The position numbers were made by a program, and so were the translations under genes. A stretch of DNA of 64,000 nucleotides from Thermaurantimonas aggregans (GTDB taxonomy: Bacteria; Bacteroidota; Bacteroidia; Flavobacteriales; Schleiferiaceae), in the NCBI RefSeq assembly GCF_003851885.1, contig NZ_BHZE01000009.1:1-64000 (forward strand), read 5' to 3'. The notes under the pieces were generated by a model. It ran no database searches. It saw only the letters and a list, made by a program, of their open reading frames with translations, and was not told the origin of the DNA. How positions within the stretch are numbered: position 1 is the first letter of the stretch; the number at the start of each line of letters is the position of its first letter. Shown one piece after another: positions 18,193-27,696 of this stretch.

Positions 18193-18522
18193 TTAAAAAC
18201 CTATTTTGTACATGTAAGAACCTTCAGTAAGTACTATAAAGGTAATGTATGGAATTAAAATGAAGGTAGGCAACGCTAAAGTCCAAACCAGATTTTTCTT
18301 TTCATACTTCACATGCATGAAGTAGGCTACTATGTAGTATGCCTTAAGGAGAGTAAGAATGATGAAGATGTGGTTGAGCAAGCGTGTGCCCATCACTTCT
18401 ACCATCAGTGGCTCAGGATGAATGATACCTAATGCTACTTCAACTGCAGTGACGATGAGAAGTATGAAAAACACAGTCCAAATTGTACGGACCATTTTTT
18501 TGCTGTCGTGTTCGTGTGCCAT
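18193..18522 (-). CDS. cytochrome c oxidase subunit IV (small membrane subunit)
   Basis: 109 residues with three hydrophobic segments (WTVFFILLIVTAVEVALGI, FIILTLLKAYYIVAYFMHV, LALPTFILIPYITFIVL). AYYIVAYFMHVKYE is characteristic of the prokaryotic subunit IV (COX4_pro) family. An accessory subunit stabilising the oxidase. Sixteen bases after the subunit III gene. Confidence 0.88.
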   Translation of the reverse strand: MAHEHDSKKMVRTIWTVFFILLIVTAVEVALGIIHPEPLMVEVMGTRLLNHIFIILTLLKAYYIVAYFMHVKYEKKNLVWTLALPTFILIPYITFIVLTEGSYMYKIGF

Positions 18523-18538
18523 CTCTACTCAAATTTTA

Positions 18539-19459
18539 TTACACAAGATAAAAGAATGTGAAAACAAATACCCAAACAAGGTCAACGAAGTGCCAGTACA
18601 GTCCAACTTTTTCCACCATTTCATAGTGACCTCTGCGCTCGTAAGTGCCTAGGAGTACATTGGCAAAAATCACAATGTTTAAAACTACACCTGAGAAAAC
18701 GTGGAAGCCGTGGAAGCCTGTAATGAAGAAGAAGAAGTTAGCAAATAAGGTGTGCCCGTATTCATTTTGCTTCATGTTGGCTCCTTGTACCACTTCAGCT
18801 TTTTTGATCATAGATTCAGATTCAGAGCGCGAGTAGATTTTACCCACTTTTCCTGGATCCATCAGGCGGGCTTCTTTATTAGCCATAAAGCCTGCACGCA
18901 CTTGTTCAGCTGTAAATTTTTCATGGTGCTCACCGTGGGCATTGTGTTCTTTACCATGCACAACTTCAGCCAGCGAAATTCTGTGGCCTTTTTCGTCGGC
19001 TATGTAGTAAACCGTATTTTCTACCTTTACAGAGCCGTGCTCACCCATGATGAAGTGATACCACTCCCATGCTTGGGAACCCAAGAAAATAAAACCACCA
19101 ACTATGGTCAAAAATAACCAAAGAGCTACCTTATCCTTCTTCTTTTGATGGCCGGCATTTACAGCTAATACCATCGTCACTGAGCTCATGATGAGGATGA
19201 AGGTCATAAGAGCAACATATAGCAATGGATGGTCGCCCTCTAAATATGGAAAATGTGTGAAAACACTTTCTGGAACGGGCCATGTATCAGAATATCGGAA
19301 TCTAATTAAACCATAAGCCGTAAGAAATCCTGTAAAAGTCAGCGCATCAGAAATGAGGAAGAACCACATCATCAGCTTGCCATAGCTGGCAGCAAATGGC
19401 TCATTTCCACCGCCCCAAACATTTTCGTTGTTCTCTGAAGTCACACTATGCGTAGCCAT
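18539..19459 (-). CDS. cytochrome c oxidase subunit III (with charged insertion)
   Basis: 306 residues. Membrane segments match the haem-copper oxidase subunit III fold (MMWFFLISDALTFTGFL, LFLTIVGGFIFLGSQAWEW, ANFFFFITGFHGFHVFSGV, WHFVDLVWVFVFTFFYLV). Between QAWEWYHFI and the FHGFHV helix lies a roughly 95-residue hydrophilic, His/Glu/Lys-rich stretch (about 140-236) that ordinary subunit III lacks. The gene follows a second, shorter subunit III gene. Confidence 0.9.
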   Translation of the reverse strand: MATHSVTSENNENVWGGGNEPFAASYGKLMMWFFLISDALTFTGFLTAYGLIRFRYSDTWPVPESVFTHFPYLEGDHPLLYVALMTFILIMSSVTMVLAVNAGHQKKKDKVALWLFLTIVGGFIFLGSQAWEWYHFIMGEHGSVKVENTVYYIADEKGHRISLAEVVHGKEHNAHGEHHEKFTAEQVRAGFMANKEARLMDPGKVGKIYSRSESESMIKKAEVVQGANMKQNEYGHTLFANFFFFITGFHGFHVFSGVVLNIVIFANVLLGTYERRGHYEMVEKVGLYWHFVDLVWVFVFTFFYLV

Positions 19460-19493
19460 GTAGGTAAACTGTTTAAAAATTTTGGCTGCAATT

Positions 19494-20114
19494 TTAGCGA
19501 TAAAAAGTTAAAAAGGTGTACAAAAAAATCCACACAAAGCCCAAAAAGTGCCAAAAGATAGAGGCTAAGGTGTAACCCAAATGGTCATCTTCAGTGTAGC
19601 TGTGGCGGGCAGCCTTTACCGAAGCCACCGAAAGCGCTATCAAACCTCCGAATATGTGCAGTAAATGCAAAAAGGAAATGGCATATATCCAGCTGCCAGA
19701 CGTAAAGGAACCGGGCCCTGTAAAATAGATGTTGCGGCTGATTAGGTTTTGATATGCTGCTATTTGAAAATAGCAGAATAGCGCTCCGAGCACCAATGCA
19801 GTCACCATATACCAGCCAGCTCTTTCGATGTTTTTTTTGGCTTGTGATTGTCCAATAAATAATACAATCGAGGAAAGTACAATTATTATAGTGCTGTAAA
19901 TAAATTGATTTGGCAGCTTAAACTCTACCCACTGACCCTTCTCTAGCAGAAATCCTCGGCTCACGATGTAGCCACTCACCAAACCAGCAAAAGCCATAAA
20001 GATGCTGCCCATAGATACCCAAAGGAGGGGTTTGGCTGCGCGTTTGCGCTGCTGCTTGAGCAAAAGCTTATCGTCTTGCATCCTCTGTGTGCCAAAATCG
20101 TTATATTGTTTCAT
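19494..20114 (-). CDS. cytochrome c oxidase subunit III (short paralogue)
   Basis: 206 residues with five predicted membrane helices and the subunit III signatures LLWVSMGSIFMAFAGLVSGYI, ISFLHLLHIFGGLIALSV and IFWHFLGFVWIFLYTFLTFYR. Together with the longer paralogue downstream it probably gives a split or two-component subunit III, as in other Bacteroidota. Its ATG overlaps the cyoE stop as ATGA. Confidence 0.88.
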   Translation of the reverse strand: MKQYNDFGTQRMQDDKLLLKQQRKRAAKPLLWVSMGSIFMAFAGLVSGYIVSRGFLLEKGQWVEFKLPNQFIYSTIIIVLSSIVLFIGQSQAKKNIERAGWYMVTALVLGALFCYFQIAAYQNLISRNIYFTGPGSFTSGSWIYAISFLHLLHIFGGLIALSVASVKAARHSYTEDDHLGYTLASIFWHFLGFVWIFLYTFLTFYR

Positions 20115-21007
20115 TGCAATAGGTATTTATCCATTACATAAATCACTTGCATTAATGTGAGGTAGATAATGCTTGTTCGCATCACCTTGCGAGCATTGTA
20201 CTTCGTGGGCTTTTTGTGCAGCTCAAAAGCAGACCGAACGAAATAAAAGCCAATTACAAGTATCCCAACTGTGGAATAAACAGATAAATGGAGTTTACCA
20301 GTAAAATGAAAGACGGGTAAAACGCTTGCAATCACAACTGCGATCGAATACATGAGTATTTGAAAAGAACTCCTTGCATCCGGATTGCCGCTTGGCAAGA
20401 GGATGTAATTCACTTTCAGATAGTCGTCGTGCAAAATCCAGGCAATCGCCCAGAAATGAGCAAACTGCCATAAAAATTGAATGGCAAACAAGGTTCCAGG
20501 TTCAATTCCAAATCGTCCGGTGGCAGCTACCCATCCAAGCATAAAAGGCATTGCTCCTGGTATGGCACCTACAAAAACTGCAAAAGGTGTTACACCCTTT
20601 AAAGGAGTGTAGGCGAAAACATATAGCAACAATGAAGCTACTCCAAAAGCAGCTGTCAATGAATTGACTTTAAATAGATAAAAAACTCCTGCCAGTGATA
20701 ATAAAATGGCAGCCAAGTAAGCTTCAGCCAATGTGAGTCGGCCTGCTGGCAGTGGCCGATGGCTGGTGCGCGCCATTCGGGCATCGATGTCTTTTTCTAT
20801 GATTTGATTAAAAGCATTGGCAGCCATTGTTATCAGCAAACCGCCAAGTACTAAGCTTAAAAAGGTTTTCCACTCGAAAGCTGAAGTTGCTACCAGATAT
20901 CCTGCACCAGCTGAAAATACTACGCTGAACGACAGGCGTACTTTACCTAAAAGCAGCAAGTCTTTCCACTTCGATAGCGTGAGGTAACTCTGTAAAAGTG
21001 CCGACAT
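20111..21007 (-). CDS. cyoE: protoheme IX farnesyltransferase (haem O synthase)
   Basis: Adds a farnesyl group to haem B to make haem O, the precursor of haem A of cytochrome oxidase. 298 residues of the UbiA superfamily with about eight to nine membrane helices. The prenyl-diphosphate site NAFNQIIEKDIDARM and TSHRPLPAGRL are clear, and YTPLKG is conserved. First gene of the minus-strand oxidase accessory operon; subunits I and II are not upstream of it. Confidence 0.95.
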   Translation of the reverse strand: MSALLQSYLTLSKWKDLLLLGKVRLSFSVVFSAGAGYLVATSAFEWKTFLSLVLGGLLITMAANAFNQIIEKDIDARMARTSHRPLPAGRLTLAEAYLAAILLSLAGVFYLFKVNSLTAAFGVASLLLYVFAYTPLKGVTPFAVFVGAIPGAMPFMLGWVAATGRFGIEPGTLFAIQFLWQFAHFWAIAWILHDDYLKVNYILLPSGNPDARSSFQILMYSIAVVIASVLPVFHFTGKLHLSVYSTVGILVIGFYFVRSAFELHKKPTKYNARKVMRTSIIYLTLMQVIYVMDKYLLQ

Positions 21008-21031
21008 TAACTATACTCAGAAAAAAGTGCA

Positions 21032-21039
21032 CAAAAGTA
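21032..21039 (-). promoter_or_regulatory. Candidate -7 box (TACTTTTG) for the oxidase accessory operon
   Basis: TACTTTTG on the minus strand, 24 nt before the cyoE ATG, fits TAnnTTTG. A -33 box is not evident. Confidence 0.38.
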
Positions 21040-21147
21040 AGACGTTTTAAGCTGGATGTTGTTTGCTTGAAACTCAGATTTTTGGAGATTTTTGGAATCG
21101 TTTAAGACCTTAATTTTTACCTAACCATTTTGCATTTGTTCGTTCAG

Positions 21148-21155
21148 TACCTTTG
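21148..21155 (+). promoter_or_regulatory. Candidate -7 box (TACCTTTG) for porU
   Basis: TACCTTTG, a perfect TAnnTTTG, lies 31 nt before the first porU ATG in the 179-bp gap shared with the divergent cyoE operon. The nearest TTTG is only 15 nt upstream, too close for a standard -33 box. Confidence 0.4.
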
Positions 21156-21186
21156 TTTGTAATCGATTTATACTTTTTGTCTTTGA

Positions 21187-24100
21187 ATGTACGTTGAAGA
21201 TTTGATGAATACTGTGAGAGGCCGTCGTTGGATCAAAACTTTACTCTTTGCATTTACTGGCTTAGCGGCTTACAGCCAAACCAGATTTACAAAAGACATA
21301 AACATCGAATGGATTTTTAAACAAGAGCGATTTGGCAGTGAGATAACCGTTTCGTTCCCTTTTACTGCCGAAAAAAACGTTTTTTACAATGAGCAAAGAT
21401 TGCCGTATTACAAACTTTCTCTTCAAAATTCTTCAGCTGATGTGGATACTGTAATACTTACCCGCGATGTGTGGGTCGAATGGAAAGAGCCTCTCATCGC
21501 TGAAAACGTTCTAAATGTCGAAAGATCGCGCACGACTTCCATACTGATTCAAAAGAATGGCACATCTGAGCTCGTGGTAACAATACCACTATTTAAACTT
21601 TCAAATGGAAAAGTCTTCCTGCTCAAATCTGGCCACATAGAGCTTACTACCACATCCATGGCAGCAAGTGCGCAGCGCAAACGAACTGCTCAGTTTGCCA
21701 ATACATCTGTTCTAAGTTCAGGAAGATGGCTAAAGGTGTCGGTTGATAAAGATGGTATTTACAAGATTACTCCACAATTTCTTTCGTCGAATGGAGTGAC
21801 TGGTGAAATACGCATCAATGAAATAGCAGTCTATGGCAATGCCGAAGGACTATTGCCCGAGACTGCCGGTGCTCGCAAAACAGATGACTTACTTGAAAAT
21901 GCAGTACTGGCCGTAGATGCGAACAATGACGGTATTTTTAACGGAAACGATTACATACTCTTTTATGCTAAAGCAGCTCATCGATGGGATTACAATGCAT
22001 CTACAGGAACTTTTCAGCACGTGTATCACTGGTATGCAGATCGCGGAGTTTATTTCATTCGGATCGATAAACCTAATGCACTGCGAATCACTACGCAACC
22101 GGAAGCTACCGGCACCCAAACACACCTTTGTACGTCGTTTGACGATTATGCTTTTATCGAAGAAAATAAGTATAATCTGCTGCGCACGGGTCGTCAATGG
22201 TTTGGCGATGTATTTGACTTCCGGCTGTCGTATCTGTACTCCTTCAATTTTCCGAACCCTGTGCCAAGTGAGCCATATACGCTTACCGTAAGGGCAATAG
22301 CGCGCTCCACCATTCCGGGCACTTTTATGGAAGCGCGCAGCGGAACCACCCCAGTAGTACAGCTCAACTTTCCGGCGGTGGCACAAGGCGACTTTTCGGA
22401 TAGATACACTGTGGTAACACAATCTGGCAACCTGAATCCGGGCAATGGCGCTATATCTGTCAATTTGGTATTCAACAACTCTGCAAATCCTGGAGCAACA
22501 GCCTGGCTTGATTGGATACGCATAACAGGTCGCCGGCAGCTTATTATGTCAGGTAATCAGTTACTATTTAGAGATCTAAGAACAGTTGGATCGGGATATG
22601 TGACGCGCTTTCAGATTCAGAATGCTACACCTGGTCTTATGGTTTGGGATGTAACACATCCAACCAATTACCATGCTTTAACGGGTAGTATTACTGGGAA
22701 TGTTTGGCAATCGCTGCAACACACCGATACGCTAAGAGAATTTGTGGCATTTTCAGGTTCCAACTTTCCTTTACCCACCTTCATCAGTCAAGTACCTAAT
22801 CAGAACTTACATGCTGAACAAACGGCTGATTACATTATCATTACACATCCTTCCTTTTTACCGGCCTCAAATAAATTAGCTGAATACCGAGCTCAAAAGA
22901 ACGGATATCGAACCCTTGTGGTCACCACCGAGCAGATTTACAACGAATACAGTTCCGGCATTCAGGATATAGCAGCTATACGCGACTTTTTAAGACATCA
23001 GTACCTTAAAGCTCCAGCGGGTCAGGGGCTGAAATACGTAGCTCTAATGGGCACGGCTTCTTACGATTATCGCGATGTGCTTACAGGTAATACCAACTTT
23101 GTTCCCACTTATCAGTCCATCCCTTCCTTTAATCTTTACACTTCTTTTGTAACAGACGATTTCTTTGCACAGCTCGATGCTGGTGAAGGAGGCAATCTGA
23201 TGGCTGGTGATTTAGACATAGCCATTGGCAGATTCACTGTACGTACTCCTGCTGAAGCAATGGCGGTGGTGAACAAAGTGATTCACTACGAAACTGCTCA
23301 AAGCGCAAAAGGCAGTTGGCGCAGCAATTTGCTGTGGGTCACTGACGATGTGGATGCCGCCTGGGAGCGCTCTTTTATGGAAGCTTCAGAACAAATATCT
23401 GGCGACGTAAAGGCGCGTTATCCGTTCTTTAATCATCAAAAGGTGTATGCCGATGCTTATGTGCAAGTTTCAACCAGTGGTACTCAGCTTTATCCTGAGG
23501 CACGTGAAGACATCTTCAGAAGTGTGCAGCGCGGCAATCTTATTACCAATTACATAGGCCACGGAGGCGAAGTTGGCTGGGGCTATGAACAATACCTGCG
23601 CATCGAAGACATCGAGGCGTGGAATAACTTAGACAACATGCCTCTTTTTGTCACAATTACCTGCGAGTTTACCCGTTTCGACGAAGTATGGCGAGTATCA
23701 GCCGGTGAAAAAGTGTTGACTAATCCAAAAGGTGCAGGCATAGCACTTATTTCTACTACTCGGGCTGTTGGAGCTTTTACAGGTATGCAGCTGAATGAGT
23801 TAATTTTCGATACCATTTTCACGAAAGACGCCAGTGGTTACTTGCCTTTGGGAATCGTTACGAAATACGCCAAAAATGGTACTGGCAGCAGCGACCGCTT
23901 GAGGTTTTCTTACATTGGCGATCCGGCTTTGCGTCTGCCTATACCCATCAACAATTCTACAATTACTCAAATAAATTCCATTTCAACATCGCAATTTAGC
24001 GATACACTCAGAGCTTTAGATCGCGTAAAAATTCAAGCAAAGGTCACGGGACCCGATAATCAGGTAATTTCTGATTTTACAGGTGAATCTGAAATCCGCG

Positions 24101-25032
24101 TATTTGACAAGCCTGTGAAACGAGTGACATTACTCAACGACGGTGCAGGACTCCCCTTTGAATTTGAAACCCAAACTGCATTGATCTACAGCGGAAGGGC
24201 TTCTGTAACAAACGGCCTCTACACTGCCGAATTTATCATACCAAAAGATATCAATCTCAGTTTTGGCAAAGGCCGATTTAGCTTATATGCCTTTAATCAA
24301 GAAGTGGAAGCTATCGGATATAACGATCAGGTAACCGTTGGAGGGCTGAATGAAAATGCTCCTGAAGATCGAGTTGGGCCACAAATTTCAATTTTTTTAA
24401 ACGATGAAAACTTTGTGATGGGTGGAATTACGGGGCCCAACCCTCTACTGATCGTCAAATTAGCTGATTCCTCCGGAATTAATGCACTGGGCAACAGTAT
24501 AGGCCGCGATATCGTCGCCATTCTCAATGGTCGTGAAGATCAGCCCATTGTTTTAAATGAATATTACAAAGCCGACTTGAATACTTTTAAAAGTGGAGTC
24601 GTACGCTACCCGCTCTTTAATCTCAAAGAAGGAAATTACACCTTAGCTGTACGTGCATGGGATACGTACAATAACCCAAATACTGCTTATTCTGAATTCA
24701 TTGTAACATCGAGCTCAGAATTTGTAATTCGCCATTTACTCAATTACCCCAATCCATTTACCACAAGTACAAAATTTCAATTTGAACACAACCGACCAAA
24801 TCACCCTCTGGAAGTAACAATTCAGATTTTCACTGTTTCGGGTCGCTTGGTTAAAACGATTCATCAATTTGTTCAATCGCCTGGTTCAAGGGTTACAGAC
24901 ATTCATTGGGATGGTTTGGATGATTTTGGTAACAAAATCGGAAAAGGTGTCTATATTTACCGCCTGAAGGTGCGCTCAGCACTCGATGATTCAAAAGCTG
25001 AACAATATGAAAAATTAGTTCTTTTACGTTAG
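21187..25032 (+). CDS. porU: Type IX secretion system sortase PorU
   Basis: C25-family (gingipain-like) peptidase that cleaves the C-terminal signal of type IX cargo and attaches it at the cell surface. 1281 residues. The N-terminal signal ends AAYSQ. The peptidase core contains NYIGHGGEVGWG (His792) and ITCEFTRFDE (Cys826), the expected catalytic pair. The C-terminus has YPNPFTTSTKFQFEHN and a FlgD-like WDGLDDFGNKIGKGVYIY segment, as in other PorU proteins. A start at the second Met (21205, MNTVRGRRW) would give a more typical signal peptide. porV follows after 26 nt. Confidence 0.95.
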   Translation: MYVEDLMNTVRGRRWIKTLLFAFTGLAAYSQTRFTKDINIEWIFKQERFGSEITVSFPFTAEKNVFYNEQRLPYYKLSLQNSSADVDTVILTRDVWVEWKEPLIAENVLNVERSRTTSILIQKNGTSELVVTIPLFKLSNGKVFLLKSGHIELTTTSMAASAQRKRTAQFANTSVLSSGRWLKVSVDKDGIYKITPQFLSSNGVTGEIRINEIAVYGNAEGLLPETAGARKTDDLLENAVLAVDANNDGIFNGNDYILFYAKAAHRWDYNASTGTFQHVYHWYADRGVYFIRIDKPNALRITTQPEATGTQTHLCTSFDDYAFIEENKYNLLRTGRQWFGDVFDFRLSYLYSFNFPNPVPSEPYTLTVRAIARSTIPGTFMEARSGTTPVVQLNFPAVAQGDFSDRYTVVTQSGNLNPGNGAISVNLVFNNSANPGATAWLDWIRITGRRQLIMSGNQLLFRDLRTVGSGYVTRFQIQNATPGLMVWDVTHPTNYHALTGSITGNVWQSLQHTDTLREFVAFSGSNFPLPTFISQVPNQNLHAEQTADYIIITHPSFLPASNKLAEYRAQKNGYRTLVVTTEQIYNEYSSGIQDIAAIRDFLRHQYLKAPAGQGLKYVALMGTASYDYRDVLTGNTNFVPTYQSIPSFNLYTSFVTDDFFAQLDAGEGGNLMAGDLDIAIGRFTVRTPAEAMAVVNKVIHYETAQSAKGSWRSNLLWVTDDVDAAWERSFMEASEQISGDVKARYPFFNHQKVYADAYVQVSTSGTQLYPEAREDIFRSVQRGNLITNYIGHGGEVGWGYEQYLRIEDIEAWNNLDNMPLFVTITCEFTRFDEVWRVSAGEKVLTNPKGAGIALISTTRAVGAFTGMQLNELIFDTIFTKDASGYLPLGIVTKYAKNGTGSSDRLRFSYIGDPALRLPIPINNSTITQINSISTSQFSDTLRALDRVKIQAKVTGPDNQVISDFTGESEIRVFDKPVKRVTLLNDGAGLPFEFETQTALIYSGRASVTNGLYTAEFIIPKDINLSFGKGRFSLYAFNQEVEAIGYNDQVTVGGLNENAPEDRVGPQISIFLNDENFVMGGITGPNPLLIVKLADSSGINALGNSIGRDIVAILNGREDQPIVLNEYYKADLNTFKSGVVRYPLFNLKEGNYTLAVRAWDTYNNPNTAYSEFIVTSSSEFVIRHLLNYPNPFTTSTKFQFEHNRPNHPLEVTIQIFTVSGRLVKTIHQFVQSPGSRVTDIHWDGLDDFGNKIGKGVYIYRLKVRSALDDSKAEQYEKLVLLR

Positions 25033-25058
25033 TATCAAATGCAAGTTAATTTTTTAAA

Positions 25059-26231
25059 ATGAAACGACTTATTTTTACTGTAGTATGTTCGTTATCAATA
25101 AGTATAGTGTTTGGTCAATGGCAGCGTACGAAATTTGATCGAAATGTTGTAACCTCAAGTGTGCCATTCCTAACCATAACTCCCGATTCACGTAGTGGAT
25201 CTATGGGCGATGTAGGTGTATCTACCACAGTAGATGCATTTTCCATGTTTTGGAATCCTGCGAAACTCGCCTTCCTTGACGATGACGACCAGATTCTGAG
25301 CATCTCTTACAATCCCTATTTGAGCCGATTGGTCCCTGATATTAACCTGACCTATGTAACGTACAATCAAAAAATTAGCAGCAATCAGGCCTTTGGGATC
25401 GGATTTAGATATTTCACCCTCGGCGAAATACAATTTACTGACGAAAACAATCAAAACCTCTTTTTAGCTGAGCCTAATGAATTTGCTATTGACGCTGGCT
25501 ATTCTCTTAAATTTAGTGAAAACCTTTCTGGAGCAATCGCCCTGAGATACATCTACTCAAACCTTACTCAAGGTCAACAATTAGCCGGCGGTATTCAAAC
25601 GCAGCCTGGGCAGGCATTTGCGGCTGATGTAGCTGTGTACTACATGGGCAATGAGTTTGCAATGGAAGGGGGTCAGACAGGTCGATTCACGGCCGGAGCA
25701 AACATCTCGAACGTGGGCAATAAGATACGCTACACTGAGACCGGCAGAGCAGATTTTATACCTACCAATCTGCGCCTTGGTGGGGGCTTTATTTGGGGCT
25801 TAGACCAATACAACCAGTTGAGATTTCACCTTGAACTAAATAAACTGATGGTACCCACACCTCCCATTCGCGATAGTCTCGATCCTACAATCATCACTGC
25901 AGGCAAGGATGATGATGTAAATGTAATCCGCGGCATTTTCCAATCCTTTAACGATGCTCCGGGTGGCTTTTCAGAAGAACTCAGGGAGTATATCATTAAT
26001 ACCGGAGTAGAATTTTTATATGACAATACGTTTGCTTTAAGAGGTGGCTATCAATTTGAACACGAATCAAAAGGAGGCCGCAAATATTTTACTGTAGGGT
26101 TTGGTTTGAGGTATTCCTCATTAACATTTGATTTTTCGTATCTTATACCTCAATCAGCCATCGTAAGAAGTCCGCTTGAAAACACATTGAGGTTTTCGCT
26201 TGGTTTTAATTTTAATTCGAATAAGAAGTAA
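25059..26231 (+). CDS. porV: Type IX secretion system outer-membrane protein PorV
   Basis: Outer-membrane beta-barrel shuttle (LptO) that carries cargo from the translocon to PorU. 390 residues with a signal peptide ending VFGQ, the conserved TPDSRSGSMGDVGVSTTVDA near the mature N-terminus, FSMFWNPAKLAFL, and repeated barrel strands to the C-terminal phenylalanine-rich end. Directly downstream of porU, as in many Bacteroidota; one operon is likely. Confidence 0.95.
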   Translation: MKRLIFTVVCSLSISIVFGQWQRTKFDRNVVTSSVPFLTITPDSRSGSMGDVGVSTTVDAFSMFWNPAKLAFLDDDDQILSISYNPYLSRLVPDINLTYVTYNQKISSNQAFGIGFRYFTLGEIQFTDENNQNLFLAEPNEFAIDAGYSLKFSENLSGAIALRYIYSNLTQGQQLAGGIQTQPGQAFAADVAVYYMGNEFAMEGGQTGRFTAGANISNVGNKIRYTETGRADFIPTNLRLGGGFIWGLDQYNQLRFHLELNKLMVPTPPIRDSLDPTIITAGKDDDVNVIRGIFQSFNDAPGGFSEELREYIINTGVEFLYDNTFALRGGYQFEHESKGGRKYFTVGFGLRYSSLTFDFSYLIPQSAIVRSPLENTLRFSLGFNFNSNKK

Positions 26232-26255
26232 GCTGAATTGTAATAGCTCACTCAT

Positions 26256-26290
26256 TAAAAACTCGACGACCTCTGTAGTTTTTAAGGTAA
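26256..26290 (+). terminator. Weak possible terminator after porV
   Basis: A 9-bp AT-rich inverted repeat (TTAAAAACT, 26256-26264, with AGTTTTTAA, 26277-26285) about 25 nt after the porV stop. The right arm is T-rich but there is no separate U-run, so it is only suggestive. Confidence 0.25.
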
Positions 26291-26448
26291 TTATATAACC
26301 CATTACATGAGGCTGTCATCAATTTTTTTTTAAAAAACAAAATAATTTTTGTACTAAACCTTCAGGTAGCCAAGGAAACTAATTTCAGAAAACATGCTTA
26401 AACAACTTGTTTGAGTTGATTAGAGCTTTCACTCTTTCTTTGCCGATG

Positions 26449-26456
26449 TAAATTTG
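26449..26456 (+). promoter_or_regulatory. Candidate -7 box (TAAATTTG) for the GlmU-like gene
   Basis: TAAATTTG fits TAnnTTTG, 14 nt before the ATG, with TTTC 18 nt upstream as a near-match -33 box. The 239-bp gap after porV holds no gene that I can see. Confidence 0.4.
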
Positions 26457-26470
26457 AACGTTAATGTGCC

Positions 26471-27640
26471 ATGAACATTATTTTATTCGATGGTAATGCC
26501 TACGAGCATTTGAAGCCTTTTACTTTTACTCGACCAGTAGGCGAAATACGCGTTGGAATACTGACCATAGCTGAGAAATACACAAAGCGCAACTGTAGCG
26601 TATCTTATCATACACAGGATTATCTCTCTGTAAAATATCCTTTGAAAATCAATGAGGTGAATATAGTAGTAAATGCCTCTGTATGCCCCACGGATGCATT
26701 TGTAGATGCTCTTTCTGGTTTAAAGCCTGGGCAGGGTATAACCTTTCACGGCAGTGTAATTGCCGCCTGCCTCACAGCTGACCAGGTGAAAACCGATTTA
26801 GAATCAGTTGTAAATGAGACTACAGAATTCAAAGACCCTCTGACAAAAATTGAGCGCCTATGGCACATTTTTCAGCACAATGGCGTTGAACTGGAAAACG
26901 ATTATGAACTTATAACTAAAGGTCGAACCTCAAAGACATTAAGCAACACTAACAAAATTATTGGCGACCGAATTTTTGTGGAAGATGGTGTATGGGCGGA
27001 ATGCGCTGTGATTAACACTACTACTGGGCCAATCTATTTAGGCAAAGACGCAACTGTAATGGAGGGCGTACTCGTACGCGGTGCTCTGGCCGTGGGCGAG
27101 CACTCACAACTGAACATGGGCGCCAAGATTTATGGACCTACAACTTTGGGCCCATACTGTAAAGTGGGAGGAGAAGTCAATAATTCGGTGCTTTTTGGAT
27201 ATTCGAATAAGGGGCACGAGGGCTTTTTAGGAAATAGCGTGTTAGGCGAATGGTGTAACATAGGCGCTGATACCAACAACAGCAATTTGAAAAACAACTA
27301 CGATGAAGTAAAGCTGTGGAATTATGCGGTTGGTAGTTTTGAGCGCACGGGCCTTCAGTTTTGCGGCCTATTTATGGGTGACCATTCTAAATGCGGCATC
27401 AATACAATGTTTAATACCGGCACTGTGGTAGGGGTGAGTGCCAACATTTTTGGTTCCGGATTTCCGCGAAATTTTATTCCTTCCTTTTCGTGGGGTGGGG
27501 CACAGGGTATGACCAATTATAAACTGGAAAAAGCTCTTGAAACAGCTTCGAGGGTAATGGCTCGACGCAAAAAAGAACTCGACGCAGTAGAGACCGACAT
27601 TTTGACACGTGTTTACGAGCTCACCAAGGAATACAGGTAA
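26471..27640 (+). CDS. GlmU-like sugar nucleotidyltransferase/acetyltransferase (Bacteroidota type)
   Basis: 389 residues. The N-terminal half is a divergent nucleotidyltransferase domain (MNIILFDGNAYEHLKPFTFTRPVGEIRVG), and the C-terminal half is a left-handed beta-helix (IYGPTTLGPYCKVGGEVNNSV, GHEGFLGNSVLGEWCNIGADTNNSN, GDHSKCGINTMFNTGTVVG). This is the alternative GlmU family thought to act on glucosamine-1-phosphate and UDP-GlcNAc in Bacteroidota. The assignment of both activities is by family only. Lies just upstream of lon, separated by 56 nt. Confidence 0.85.
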   Translation: MNIILFDGNAYEHLKPFTFTRPVGEIRVGILTIAEKYTKRNCSVSYHTQDYLSVKYPLKINEVNIVVNASVCPTDAFVDALSGLKPGQGITFHGSVIAACLTADQVKTDLESVVNETTEFKDPLTKIERLWHIFQHNGVELENDYELITKGRTSKTLSNTNKIIGDRIFVEDGVWAECAVINTTTGPIYLGKDATVMEGVLVRGALAVGEHSQLNMGAKIYGPTTLGPYCKVGGEVNNSVLFGYSNKGHEGFLGNSVLGEWCNIGADTNNSNLKNNYDEVKLWNYAVGSFERTGLQFCGLFMGDHSKCGINTMFNTGTVVGVSANIFGSGFPRNFIPSFSWGGAQGMTNYKLEKALETASRVMARRKKELDAVETDILTRVYELTKEYR

Positions 27641-27696
27641 TTTGGCGTATTTCTTGCCCTCTTTTTACCCCTTAAAACGCACTGAAGCTGACAGGC

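Noticed and set aside
26232-26470. Possible riboswitch or small RNA in the gap after porV
   Set aside because: Only AT-rich sequence and a weak hairpin are visible; nothing matches a known aptamer.
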